A stretch of 64,000 bases of DNA from positions 26,194,922 through 26,258,921 of the forward strand of contig JARWKL010000013.1 of the NCBI GenBank assembly GCA_029961685.1. The letters are read 5' to 3'. The position numbers and the translations under genes were made by a program. The notes beneath the pieces were generated by a model that saw only the letters and a list, made by a program, of their open reading frames with translations, was not told the DNA's origin and made no database searches. The stretch comes from Aristolochia californica (taxonomy: Eukaryota > Streptophyta > Magnoliopsida > Piperales > Aristolochiaceae). Below, piece after piece: positions 1 through 12,369 of the stretch (the stretch's first letter is position 1; each line of letters opens with the position of its first letter).

Positions 1-228
1 TAAGTGAATGGGGTCACTGATTTTTTTTTCTAAATCATTGCTCCATGGACTATATGGCTAGAATTGTCTGATTGGTGATATTTGTACACAACGTCACACC
101 TAGAATTAGTTGACTTTTTCGTCACCTGCATGTGTGCTGTACAAATGGATCACTTAAACACCAAGTTGTTTCTGAGATACATTTGGTACAAACTACTTTA
201 ATTTGTCAAAGAAGAAAATCGAGACTGA

Positions 229-1393
<1,165 letters not shown>

Positions 1394-3548
1394 GAGCAGA
1401 TCCAGTAAGTGATATTGCTGCAAGAAAACGCTTAGTATTTGCTTGTGCCTCTTTGGTACTCTAGTGTGAAAAATTTCGGTTTGCGCTTCATGAGTTTGTT
1501 TCTATTCCTTTCTAATACCCTTCTACAACTCTCTCATTGTGAAGTCCTGCTGTAGGGTTTGACTAGATTGGTTGGAATCATCTTGGTCAGTGATATATCT
1601 TGTTAGTGACCACTCAATAACAATTTGTGATTGATCCATGTAAAAGGCCAGTTCTCAAAAGCAGAAGGTTGCATCAGAAGTTGAAAGAAGCTTCAGAAAT
1701 TTCCCTGAGGGGTGAGGGGGTGGGGGACATGTATAAAGTTGTAACGCTTCTCTTTACCGTGGTGTATTTCGAATGTACTACTCAAAGTTGAAAAGGAGAA
1801 TTTGTCATATCTCAGTGGCATCATTTGCCATGGCAGAACTCTTTTGTTATGTTGTAATAACTACAGTTTCTCCAGTAGACCAACGATAAGAACCTATCTA
1901 ATAGTGGAAATTTACTTTTGGGTGACCCACTGATTGATACTTGGTAACGTGGTTTGTGGGAAATAAAGTATGTTTTGTCGTCTGGATTTCATTTGGTCCA
2001 AAATTAAATAAATGGTGGTCAAGTTCCTGTTAAAATCTTGAAGAAGGTAAACTGGGAGTTCAGATTTGCTATGGTGTGCTCTGTGCTCTGTTTAAGTTGA
2101 ATTCAGGTTTATTTCCGGCTAAGACAACGATCAAAGGATCTATTAACTTGTTTTCCAGGCAACTCTGTAAAGAAATCTGAAGTTCATGGAATCCAAAGCA
2201 AATGGCGGCCTGACCTGGGAGATCTGGCGAGCCCAGCCAATGAAGCTCTGTTGTCCAGGATGAGGGCCAGAATGCAGTTAAAATGAGGAACACTTTGAAT
2301 GACATTCCATAACGGCTATCTCAGCTGTCCGATTCCATAACGGCTATCTCAGCTGTCCGATCCTGATATAGTTGTTTCGCATGTTTTGTACCAAATGACT
2401 TTTTGTATTGGATCGGCCGTACAAAGATAATATCTTTGCAAGAAAAGGAGAAATTACCATCCTTTTTCTATGCGCTGATCTCAATGGATCGGACTAGTTT
2501 ATGTATTTTTGTCATTTGCAGGTACGAGAAGAGACATTCTAAAATTTCAGCACATATCTCTCCATGCTTCCGTGTAAAATAGGGAGACTGTCTGAATGAT
2601 TTCATTTAGAGTTTTGGATTCAGATGTAGTCAACAGTGTTGAATATTATAACAAATTCGTTTGTGTTAGTGCAAAAAATTTCAGTTTGTTGTAGTTGTCT
2701 CAAAAATATTAGTTCCTTCATGTGGTGGAAGGTTGTGGGCTCTCTCTACCACACACCCTCTTGCCGATTTTGAGAATCATGTACATGAAACGAGCGCGGG
2801 GTTCTCTTTGCCGCACACCCTCTTGCTCATTTCTGCCATTTCGTTCCCGCACCCCTCTCTCGTTCCCCCAGCCCCTCTGTCGTCTCCCTAAACCCCGAGC
2901 TCTCTGCTCCCTCTCAAAAAATCTATTTGGGGGACTAACCCCCCCCCCCTTAGGTATTATTTGATTAACCAATAAATAATATTTATTATTAAATTTATGA
3001 TATTTATTAGTGTTATTTGTTTGGTTGTTTCTTTTAATGCATAATTAGTAATTATTAACTTTTGTTTTGGGAGAATCTCTTTAAAAGTGTATCCAATTTT
3101 ACGTAGAGGTCATGCCCAATTTTGAGTAAAATTTATGCATATTTTTATTTATATACAGTTTATTTGACATGTATTTTATACAAAGTTTTTAATGTAAATT
3201 GGAGATCGAACCGACTTGAGGTCGATTAAAATTATTGGACTTGAGCTTGATTCCAATTTTAGGCTCAAGGTTAGGTTCGGGTGGAATTCGAGTTATACAG
3301 AGTTCGAAGTCTGGCTTGACTTGATGACACCCCTAGGTATGGCCATAATACATGGTATAGTAACCAACGAAGTGAAGCAATCCTCCCACTTCCTCACATT
3401 TCATTTGCAGTCTTTCTAGCAAAGCTAATGGTGATAAAAGGTAGAATGCCAAGACGTCGATCAAATGAGAAACACAACGAAGACGCTTCTGGGAAATTCA
3501 AATATCAGAAATGCTTATTTCCTTTGTTAATCCTTAATAGGAACAAAA
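1394..3548. other. MAPK 3' UTR and convergent intergenic region
   Basis: No supportable gene. A canonical AATAAA at 1962-1967, about 570 bases after the stop, is a plausible poly(A) signal for the kinase. A perfect 28-bp tandem duplication lies at 2304-2359. Bases 2720-2935 form a GC- and pyrimidine-rich patch with two diverged copies of a CCACACACCCTCTTGCC-like unit, ending in the GGGGACTAACCCCC motif at 2929-2948 that also bounds the inverted-repeat element at 49.7-50.7 kb. The remainder is AT-rich with no recognisable content. Confidence 0.6.
2304..2359. repeat. Perfect tandem duplication of a 28-bp unit
   Basis: Two identical copies of a 28-bp unit that begins ATTCCATAACGGC lie back to back (2304-2331, 2332-2359) in the region downstream of the MAP kinase gene. 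No coding frame or known element explains it; it looks like a simple recent slippage or unequal-repair duplication. Confidence 0.9.
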
Positions 3549-6160
3549 CTATGTATGCGCAATCATGGCTTTGCACTCCCTGATCTCTACATCATCGATC
3601 GGTAATCTGTTCTCAGGATACGGGCATGACTGTGGCGCGTGCTCTTGAATGGGGAGCTCAGGACAGGGAAGAGGAGTCACAGAGCTGGAAGTCCCTTCCA
3701 CATAGGTACAATTCCATGGCAGCTTTTTCTTAGATTTCGGCTTCGCCATTGCAATCGTAGCGTTGGAGATGCAAATCCCTTTGAAAAAGGATTTCTCCAA
3801 TCCCTCCAACTTTCCGGCCGTGGTGACATTCTCCGCCACCACATCTCTATAATTGATACCTTCGACTACAGGGATGGCGTTGGGGTCCCAGTGGTCATCG
3901 GGGTGGGAACCGTAAGCGCCCGTCATCCAGAACACCCATTTCATCGTGTGCAAGTTCATTCCCTTGACGTGGATGTCCTTCACGTATCCTCCTCTTCCGA
4001 TGGCCGTCTTGATTCTGACGCCGGATTCCGTATGGATGGCAACGATGTCCTCCGCTCGGACGTCCCGTATGCCGCCGGACATCTCACTGCCGAGGGCGAT
4101 GACAGCGCTGAAAGGGGAGATGCAGGTAAGGCGCCGGATTATTACGTGCTCCGTTGGCATTCCGAAGGCGATTCCGTATTGGTCCCATCCACTTTTTATT
4201 GCGACACAGTCGTCACCGGAAACGATGTAACAGTCCTCAATTTTAACGTTGGAGGAAGAATCTGAAAACCAGTTCAACTATCTGTTAATTAAGAACTAAC
4301 AAAGAGAGAAATGTTCGACTGTAACTCCCAACGATGACAAACCTGGGTTGATTCCATCGGTATTTTTCGAAGTAACTGGAGCAAGAATCGTGACGCCTTT
4401 CACGATAACATTGCTGAAAATAATAGTTGCAGAATATCAATCAGTTACAGTGGAATTAAGCAACATAATATGGCGGATTTAAAAAGTTGCTTGAATTGAC
4501 GATGAAATATGTGAGTGATCTCAAACCTGCTATAAACAGGATGGATATTCCATGAAGGGGAGTTGACCAGAGTAACATTGGATATCAAAATCTGATCCGA
4601 GTACATGAGCTCAATGAGATACCCACGAGTGTACTTGAGTTGCTTCTTTTGGAATTTCTTCCACCACATCTCACCCTGTCCGTCAATGGTGCCATTGTCC
4701 CCTGAACGCCGAAGAAGAAACAAAAATACGTACGGGTACAAACCAAAATTTAACAGATTTTTATAAAAGCGAGTTCAAATTATTACCTGTAATAACAACG
4801 TCAGTAAGATTAATTCCAAAAACAAGACTGCAATATCTCCCTCCTGCCGCATCTCTTCCTCTCCCATAGGAAGGCAATGGATCAACAAGGGGCCATTCGT
4901 TCATATCCTTTAACAGTAAAATTTGTCAGCTGTAAAGATTTTGTTCTTCGTAACATGAAAAACAGAGTTTCGGGTTCGTTTCGAGTTCTGTGGGCATTGT
5001 TTTCCAAGGAATGGTAATCGCCATTGACGAAGGACAAAAGGTCTGTTTTTTTGTCAGAAACTTTAGAGAAATAGTAGCAGAGAAGGAAAACCAAAGTGGA
5101 GTTGGTCCAATTCGTACTTCACTTTGGTGAAGCAGACTCATGTTCTTCGTTCTAACTACCCCCACTTACAAATATCAAAAGTCGGTAGATTTCTCCTTGC
5201 AGCAACAGTGGATGGAGATTTCAAAAGTTAGGTGGGCAATGGTTTTGCTATTTCTAGTTTCGGTATCATGGGGTTCCCACTTCAATCACGGACTCACCTC
5301 TGTTCTTTCCAAAATCGTATTTCTGCTTTTAATTATCAGAAATCAAAGGAAGAGAAACTACCATTCGAGAATATATACGAGATAGCTGATTTGTCGATGA
5401 AATATATTCTCATCGCTCTGGCCAGTAACGGAACAGAAAAAGGGAGAAAACAGAGAAATGTGAAGAAAAACAGAGAAGGACGAGGAGAAGACCTGAGTGC
5501 CGAGAATGACAGCGTCTTTGTGGAGGTAGAGAGTGAAATGACTGGTGAGATTGAAGCATCCGGTGAGCCATTTTCCTGGTGGAACGTAGAGCTGGGACCC
5601 GCCATCGTCAGAGAACTGGCTTAGATGTTCGACAGCGGCTTGAAATGCCTTGGTGTTGGACGTCTGTCCATCGCCGACGCCGCCGAAGTCCGTCAGAGAG
5701 GCGGTGTGAGATCGGCAGTTGGTTGATTGGTACGTCCACGATGTAATTTCCCGAGCTCTGCGACATTCTACCCCTCGTAGGCCGAGTATTCCCATAAGAA
5801 TCAGCAAAGACAACCGAAGCATCTGAAAAATTTCTTAGGAGAGCGTCAGTTTAAAATCTGGAATTCGGTGAAGGGGAAGAAGAGAGACGGTTAGAGTGAA
5901 GGAAGTTTAACAGAGATGAGATAAAAAAATTACCCATTAGAAGCAGAAAAAGAAATTGCAAAAGTAAAAACGTAAGAAGGAAATAAATTTCTCTGTCAAA
6001 TGAAATCAAATTCTTTTTATATTTTGCAGTGCAAAACAAAAGCGAACAGATCGAGGTTTCATACATTTTGATCGGAGTACATGTAAAACGGGAAGCTACT
6101 AACTGAAAAAAGAGAGAGAAAGATAGTCCTGGCGTTTACCTTCATCCTCTGTAAAACCAT
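3549..6160 (-). CDS. GH28 polygalacturonase-like pectinase, secreted
   Basis: Seen: exons (minus strand) 5822-5493, 4907-4787, 4701-4527, 4413-4343 and 4261-3549 join with GT-AG introns in frame to a 469-residue protein starting MLRLSLLILMGILGL, a signal peptide, so it should enter the secretory pathway to the wall. An acceptor TTTTCAG abuts the ATG at 5822; a seven-codon exon at 6160-6140 (MVLQRMK, donor GTAAAC) would splice to it in phase and lies about 60 bp below a TATA box, so I extend the span to 6160. Motifs: TDFGGVGDG near the N terminus, catalytic NTDG in the 71-nt exon, SGDDC with the paired Asp, then ALGSEMSGG and RIKT. Known: GH28 enzymes hydrolyse alpha-1,4-galacturonan in pectin. 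The canonical GHG histidine motif is absent, as in the divergent plant clade annotated as probable polygalacturonase, so activity is inferred only. Convergent with the MAPK gene. Confidence 0.9.
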
Positions 6161-6222
6161 GGTATTAAGCAGGAAACGGCGCTGCTGTTAGGTTCGAGAG
6201 AGAGAGAGAGGACGGGGAGAGT

Positions 6223-6230
6223 CTTTTATA
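6223..6230 (-). promoter_or_regulatory. TATA box of the polygalacturonase-like gene
   Basis: TATAAAAG reads on the minus strand 63-70 bases upstream of the ATG at 6160. A CT-rich (Y-patch-like) tract, seen as GA repeats at 6196-6211 on the plus strand, follows at the expected start-site distance. The short leader this implies makes the ATG at 6160 the first available start, supporting the small upstream coding exon. Confidence 0.6.
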
Positions 6231-7980
6231 GGCGGAGAAAGGTTCTGCGACTGCACCCACGTTTAGCTTCGGCAATGGGAATGCTCCTGTAATTCTTGAC
6301 TGATCTAACCTTTTCTTAATAGGAAAGCCCAAAGTAAATTGCCTGTAGAATTCAATGCGGACATGAAAACCTCTAATCTCCATTGTCATATTCTCTCCGT
6401 ATCTCTTTTTTAATCACGGCAGACGATTGGGAGTGAAGATCCCGGACTGGGGTCCGCCATGGACGCCAGTAATTGCGAGAGATTTGGGTGGATTTTCGAC
6501 TGTGATTTCATCTCCGTTCAATGATTCTATACAGCACCCAAGAATCTGTCACAGTAAATGTTCGTTTCCAGAAATTAGTTGTACCGAAAAGGGATGCCAG
6601 TTATGGAAGGAATATTAAATAATATGGGATGAAGATGAATTTCCCGTTTAGGTGCTGAGTAAACGATGAACAAAATTAACTCGGAGAATCAAAAGTTACC
6701 TTAAATTTTAAATTTTTTCGGATACAGTAGCAGACAGCAGTTTTTTTTTCCTTTTAATTGATAAAAGCCAGTGGATAATACTTTTTTGGAAGAATTAGTG
6801 CAAGGGCATTTTGAATTTTCACTGAAAGAGAAATTTTTTTTATTTTTTTTCTCGTTGAAAAGTAAACCGGCCGTCTCAACTACTTGTTCAAGCAAATCAG
6901 ACATTGACAGAAGAAGCAGAGCCGCACTAACCTAAAATAATGAATAATCAAATTAAAAAATCTGTCATATTTAAGCCCTTATTTACTCCTGGAAGTGCGC
7001 CTCACCTGCAACGACAAATCTGTTCTCTTTTTCAAATTCCGAATATGATAAATTGCAGTTTCAAGGAAGAAGATGGAAGTGAATCAAAGGGCAGGCCTGT
7101 TACTCGCGTCACGCTTTATTCTTCTCTGTTGACGTGCAACTGCGAGTCTCCAACCCCATTCGTGATTGCACTGGTTTTGCAAATCTGGGATTCAGAGTCC
7201 ACCCCGTGACCACTCGCGTGCTCTTCACGGGTGGCAACCTGGTGGGCCAGATGCCCTTCACGTGAAGCAAAGAAAACCAATGGAGGTTCTTACTTCGAAG
7301 GGAAGATTAAACATAGAAAAAAAAAAAAAAAAAAACAGAAACAGTTTTTCTGGGTAGATTACATCCCTGTCTGTCGCCATTGAGACGAAAACAACTTCAC
7401 AAACGTAGAAAGGGTAGAGACAGTGAAGCCACTTTCTAGTACTTGTGGCAATTGACCCATTGGCCATTGGGGAATTTTTGTATTTAACTAAAGATACGAT
7501 AATCCACCAGTTCACGAGCAGAATGGAGAAGACGGCCTGCACAGCCGACTGTTCTCATCTTAGGACTTTACGAGTGTGCTTTTTTATTGGATTGGACAAG
7601 GTAAGAAAGAGTTCTTGAGAGAGGACATTTGCTTTCTGCTTTCCTCCTCTCTGGTATTTTTTCTTCAACTGGATCAATTTCTTCAAGCTGTTTGTGGTTG
7701 AATCTCTGTAAACAAACCAGGCTTAGAATATAATTGATCGCATTTAAAGGAGAAGCAGTGGAGGATTTAATTTTCTCAATCTATGCCGAATATGGTGGAC
7801 TGCATGTGCTGTGTTTTGGTCAGTGTAGTAGCCATTTTTTCTAGTTTAATCGTGAGAGTGCTTGTATGAGTGGACTTATGCAGTCCCCATAGAGCATTTT
7901 TCTTCGAGTAGTTATTGCGAGTGTGACCTAGTGTTGACAGTGCAGGCTGGTGATAACAGTGGAGTTGACTAGTGCAAAGA
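6231..7980. other. Intergenic region upstream of the polygalacturonase-like gene
   Basis: Promoter-side flank of the gene at 3549-6160 and beyond. It contains homopolymer runs (A-run near 7317-7335, T-runs near 6834-6850) and only short open frames with no recognisable domain. I see no gene, RNA or element here. Confidence 0.5.
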
Positions 7981-8280
7981 GAGAAGCCACTCTTCTAGTC
8001 CACATATTCATCCCATCTCTCATTACCATGATTTTCAAGCCATGTCGACCTAATTGAGTTTTAACAAGACCAGGTTGGATTAAGAGACCATAGAAAAGAA
8101 AAGAAAATGAGAATTTGATCATTATTATTCAAAAAAATAGTTAGTGAGAATGAAATAAGAGAAGCCACTCTTCTAGTCCCACATATTCGTCCGATCTCTT
8201 ATTACCATGATTTTCAAACTAGGCTAAGTTGACCTGAACAAGTTTTAACATGACCAGGTTGGATTGAGAGGTCAGACTAG
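7981..8280. repeat. Diverged direct duplication, period about 178 bp
   Basis: The block starting GAGAAGCCACTCTTCTAG at 7981 recurs at 8159 with substitutions and small indels, including the shared stretch ATTACCATGATTTTCAA and a GACCAGGTTGGATT stretch. The sequence between copies ends in the same AAAAGAAAATGAGAATTTGA run that forms one arm of the neighbouring fold-back at 8403-8584, so the two repeats are probably parts of one non-coding repeat. Confidence 0.75.
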
Positions 8281-8402
8281 TTCTTTCTGTTTTAGAAAAG
8301 TCTTTCCAAATTGCCCTTAATCCAAAGCTTGACTCGGATTAAGAGACCTGACTTGGTTGAGCTGACCTGGGTTGGAAACCCCTGCTTAGGATGTAGAGAC
8401 TA

Positions 8403-8584
8403 TTTGGAACCCCATAAAAAAAAGATAAAAAAAGAAAATAAGAATTTGACCATTATTATTTCAAAAAATAGTTAGTAAAAAGGAAAATTTGATCATTATT
8501 TTATTTTCACTAACTATTTTTAGAAATAATAATGGTCAAATTCTCATTTTCTTTTCTTTTCTTTTCTTTGCTAGGGTTCCAAAC
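8403..8584. repeat. Fold-back (MITE-like) inverted repeat
   Basis: Arms of about 78 bp (8403-8480 and 8505-8584) are imperfect reverse complements: the left arm starts TTTGGAACCCC and contains GAATTTGACCATTATTATTT; the right arm contains the complement and ends GGGTTCCAAA. The loop is only about 25 bp, so the transcript or single strand could form a long hairpin. There is no coding capacity. I could not find a convincing target-site duplication, so calling it a DNA-transposon MITE is an inference. Confidence 0.65.
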
Positions 8585-8793
8585 AAACCCTTAAGTTTTA
8601 GGGTTTAGCTAAGTATACAAAGGACAAAAAATCGAGTTAGTTATTTTTTAAAAAAGATAGCTTTGATATGTAATATTTAGTGTATAAAACCTATAATGAA
8701 TTTGTTAGAATATGAGGAAAGATTGTTTAAGTGCATGAGTAAAGATGTTGGTGCTTGTAATTTCCTTCCTTTTTTTGGGTATGACTCCCTATG

Positions 8794-9215
8794 TATTAAG
8801 CACTTAGCCAATACTATAAAAAAAACCGGTCTATTAGGAGCGGAAGACATAGGTACTTAACCCAGGCCCATAACCAGGATGTCCTATAACATCACACTCC
8901 CACTTCGCGAGCCGACGACCACGGCGACGCAACGACACAGGCCCGACCTGGGTTTTTATCCTACGGCCTACCTGTATTTTAATCCAGCCTTTACGAGCGA
9001 CGTAACGACACTGGCCCGACCCGGGTTTTTATCCTACGACCTACCAATATTTAAATCCAGCCTCTGCACCGTAGCCGAGAATCGAACTCATGACTGAGGG
9101 TCGGCTCTGATACCAAATGTTAAGCACCTAGCCAATACTACCCAAAAGACCGGCCTGTTAGGTACGAAAGACATAGGTACTTAACCCAGACCCATAACTA
9201 GGATGTCCCATAACA
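8794..9215 (-). mobile_element. TRIM (miniature LTR retrotransposon) with 98-bp LTRs and TSD
   Basis: Two direct repeats of 98 bp (8794-8891 and 9118-9215) flank a 226-bp interior. Read on the minus strand the LTR starts TGTTATGGGACATC and ends GCTTAACA, and is followed by TTTGGTATCAGAGCC (9117-9103), the primer-binding site for initiator tRNA-Met. The 5-bp direct repeats CTATG at 8789-8793 and 9216-9220 are the target-site duplication. The interior codes for nothing; it holds two diverged copies of an about 65-bp unit around GGGTTTTTATCCTACG and a B-box-like motif at 9079-9089. The terminal dinucleotide is mutated (TG to TA) at 8794, so it is not very recent. It depends on proteins supplied by other LTR elements. 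Confidence 0.92.
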
Positions 9216-9220
9216 CTATG

Positions 9221-10627
9221 TAGCCTAAAAAACATTATAGTTATTTTGTAATCACTTGCTTAAAAATAATAATGTAGAGGATGAGTTTATTTTTTAATCA
9301 CCAAAATACCTTTATTTTCTATTGAAAGGAGTGAAATATATTATTTCCTTTCCTTTCCTCTTTCTCACTCCTTTCAATCATTTTGTTAAAAGAAGGGCAT
9401 TATTCTCTAAATTTCATGTGCCTATACACCTCAATAGAATGGTGTAGCAGAAAGAAAAATAGACATTTATTGGAAGTGGTGTTGGCCTAGGTGACGTCTC
9501 AAGAGGGGGGTGAATTGAAATACAAAATAAAATTTAAGCTCTTATAGTGCAATCTAAAAAAATAGATTGTTGAAACCAGTGCGCTAAAAGGCTTGAACCT
9601 CTTAGAAAAGCATCCGCACGGATTTTATACAAGGACTGGCCCGATCGATACAAACAAATATTTCAACGTAGATAAACAAAATGGAACCACAATCATACAA
9701 CCACAAAGAGGCAAAAATTTTTTATTATTGATGTTCCACTAGTGGTAATCATCACCTCCTCCCCCTCCCCATCACACACACACACACACACACATATAAA
9801 GTTAAGGTAAAAAAAGAGCCCCTTTCTCCCTGAGAAATTCTCTTTAGAGATTTAAAAAAAAAACATAGAAACAAACCTAAAATCAATCGACAATGCATAT
9901 ATTGATGGTCCAATGATGGGATTTGAGGAGAGAAAGAAACAAAAGAAGAGGAATGAAGGAAGGAAAAAGAGGAAGAAAAAAGTAAAAGGTTGTGTTCGGC
10001 CAATGATCAAGAATTTTTTTTATCAATAGAATGAAATCCACTGATAATAAAAACGTTTTTCATCGAGATTCAAATCCTCCAAAAAATATTTTTCTTAAAA
10101 AATGTGAAAACACTAATTTTGTAGTGAAAAGTAAACACCATCATAAAAAAAATTGAGGATGGGGAACTTATGGTGGGAATACATTTGTCAATGGAAAAGA
10201 ATATCCATCAGAAATTGCATTCTTATTGGTGGAAACTTTTCTGCCAAAAATAGTAGAAATATTTTTTGGGGGAGTTTATTTTCACCAATTAAAAAGCATT
10301 TATAGGGGGGCGGGGGGGGGCGGAAATTTTTTTTTTATCACTAAATCCTCTTTTTCTTATAGTGTCTGCTTAACTTGTTTTCTTCTCAACATATTTTTCT
10401 TCAACTTAGAGCATTGAGGTCTTGATTTGGCTTCGAATTTCATTTTTTCACTCTATCATTTTATTAAGCCATAATTTGATTGCCAAAATGGTTATGCTTA
10501 ATCCTACTCAATAAAACTATTAGTAACACTCTCAAGTTACCATTACCATCAAAACTTAAATATCCACATTTGATATTAAACCTCGGGATACCATTTGTCT
10601 TTTATTTGTTACTCATAGTTTTTTTTA
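9221..10627. other. Repeat-rich intergenic sequence with CA microsatellite
   Basis: No gene is supportable. A (CA)n microsatellite of about 11 units lies at 9772-9794. Elsewhere there are low-complexity A/T and G runs (for example 10306-10322). Short open frames here show no domain. This is the left flank of the Copia element that starts at 10628. Confidence 0.5.
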
Positions 10628-11060
10628 TGTTGGAAGACACAACTTAAGTGGCACAAATGTAAATTAAGGGAGAACTCCTTTCCCATGTCAAGAGGTGGCA
10701 AAAGAGATAAATAAATGGTTTTTTCCATAAGGAGGGCATAAGGGTCTAATTAAGTAAAATGATGTATGTCTACTTATATCCTTTTTTTTACAAACTTTTT
10801 AACCCTAAGGGTATTGTAGTCATTGTAAACCTCCTTCCACAACTATAAATAAGAGACTCAAGGCCTGGGGTAGAGCATTATAACTCTCCTCTTCCCATAA
10901 CTTCGTCCCTAGCCTATTCTCACCTTTCCCAAGCTCTTAGTCCATCACTCTCCTTCTCCTCTTTTCTTCTTTCTTCTTCTATTTTCTTCTCCTCTTCTTC
11001 CTCCTCTCTTCCTTCACCACCTTGATCGAGGTTCTTTATCATGTAATCCTAAATCCAATA
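10628..11060 (+). repeat. 5' LTR of the Copia element at 10.6-16.8 kb
   Basis: Starts TGTTGGAAGACACAAC and is repeated, diverged, from 16516. A TATA-like TATAAATA at 10844-10851 is conserved in the 3' copy (ACTATAAATAAGAGACT) and would be the promoter of the genomic RNA; a long CT-rich tract follows it. The end is set by the primer-binding site TGGTATCAGAGC at 11061-11072. Confidence 0.85.
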
Positions 11061-12369
11061 TGGTATCAGAGCAATATATTTAGTATCCCGAAGATAATAT
11101 GGTATTTAGTGCATGTGAATTCTCAAACTTCATTTGGATCTCTTGTTAAGTGAAGCAAGAACTCAATCTCGCACAAAGATAGGTTTTTTTCTCCTCTCAT
11201 TGATGAGATATTTTATCATTCTTGAGTCTTGGAAGATTGATTGATACATGAGATTCTCGTTCAAATTGGATAGGAAATTGATTTTTATATGATTTATGAA
11301 ACTCCAGTGTTCAGTTTATCTTTGATCATGCAAGATTGATGGACAATTTTTTGAGTACTTGGTTTAAGCATTAGAGTTTGATTTCTTTCCTTGGAAAATA
11401 CATGTTGGATGAATATTTGTTCAATTTTTAATGTTTATGAGGATTATCATGATCAAAGCATGATTGAATTCGTTTAAGACTATTTAAGTTGATGTTTGTA
11501 TGACTTGCTCTCAAAAGAACCCAATAAAGGCTGGTTTCTTGATTATTGATAAGGATTTTTTTTTTTGAAAGAGTTTTTGTTTCTTGCAACTAATTTTTGG
11601 CCTTCCATTGGCTGTGTTACTCTCTTGAGAAATTTACCTAAAAAAGTGAGAAAAAAGGGTAAGATGAGGCTATGATTGATTCATAAAGTTGGAGCATGTT
11701 CATTGAAGAAATTTTTCCTTCTTCAAAAGCTTGCCAAGTGGATTTCTTTTAAGAAAGAAAGTATTAGGTTTAACTTATTTGAATACTTACTCAATTATAA
11801 TAATATTGATTTAAGGAAAGAAGGAAGCAAAGATTGTGATATTTATTTGCTAGGTGGTGCAAGTAACAAAGAAGGCAGGTTTCCTTCTTTAGAAGATACT
11901 CGAGCTGGATTCTGGTTTGACTCAACACCAATTACATATTTGATTTAATTTGAGATAGGTTTCTTATTGAAAAATATTGGAAATATTCTCTAATTGGCAT
12001 GACCAGGATGTGATTATTTGTCTATACTTGTTTAAGTGTATGATTAAAATAGTATAGTAATTTACTTTCTATTGTCTTTCGGCCTAAGACCCCCTTGGCT
12101 TATTTAATTTCATATGTAAGAAAGGAATGAAATCTATCCTATATGAGACAATATGTGGTGGTCTAATTGATGGTGAATGATAATTGAGCTCGGGTTGTTT
12201 TTCTATCAAGTGACATATTTGCTCAAGTTGGTTTATATTTTTTTTGTCTCGAGAGAGATATTGGCTAGGAATAGTAGTTGGTTGACATATTGCTTATAAG
12301 TAATTGTTTACTTGTTGATTAACGCCTGGAGACTACATGGGAAATAAAAACAATCTTCTTACAATTAAC

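Noticed and set aside
3639..4265. A 208-codon plus-strand open frame
   Set aside because: It is exactly antisense to the last exon of the polygalacturonase-like gene, whose minus-strand motifs are unambiguous; the plus frame has no domain.
8794..9215. Possible Cassandra-type TRIM with 5S rRNA in the LTR
   Set aside because: No 5S-like internal control region is visible in the 98-bp LTRs.
9772..9794. CA microsatellite as a regulatory Z-DNA element
   Set aside because: Short and outside any gene; treated as a simple microsatellite.
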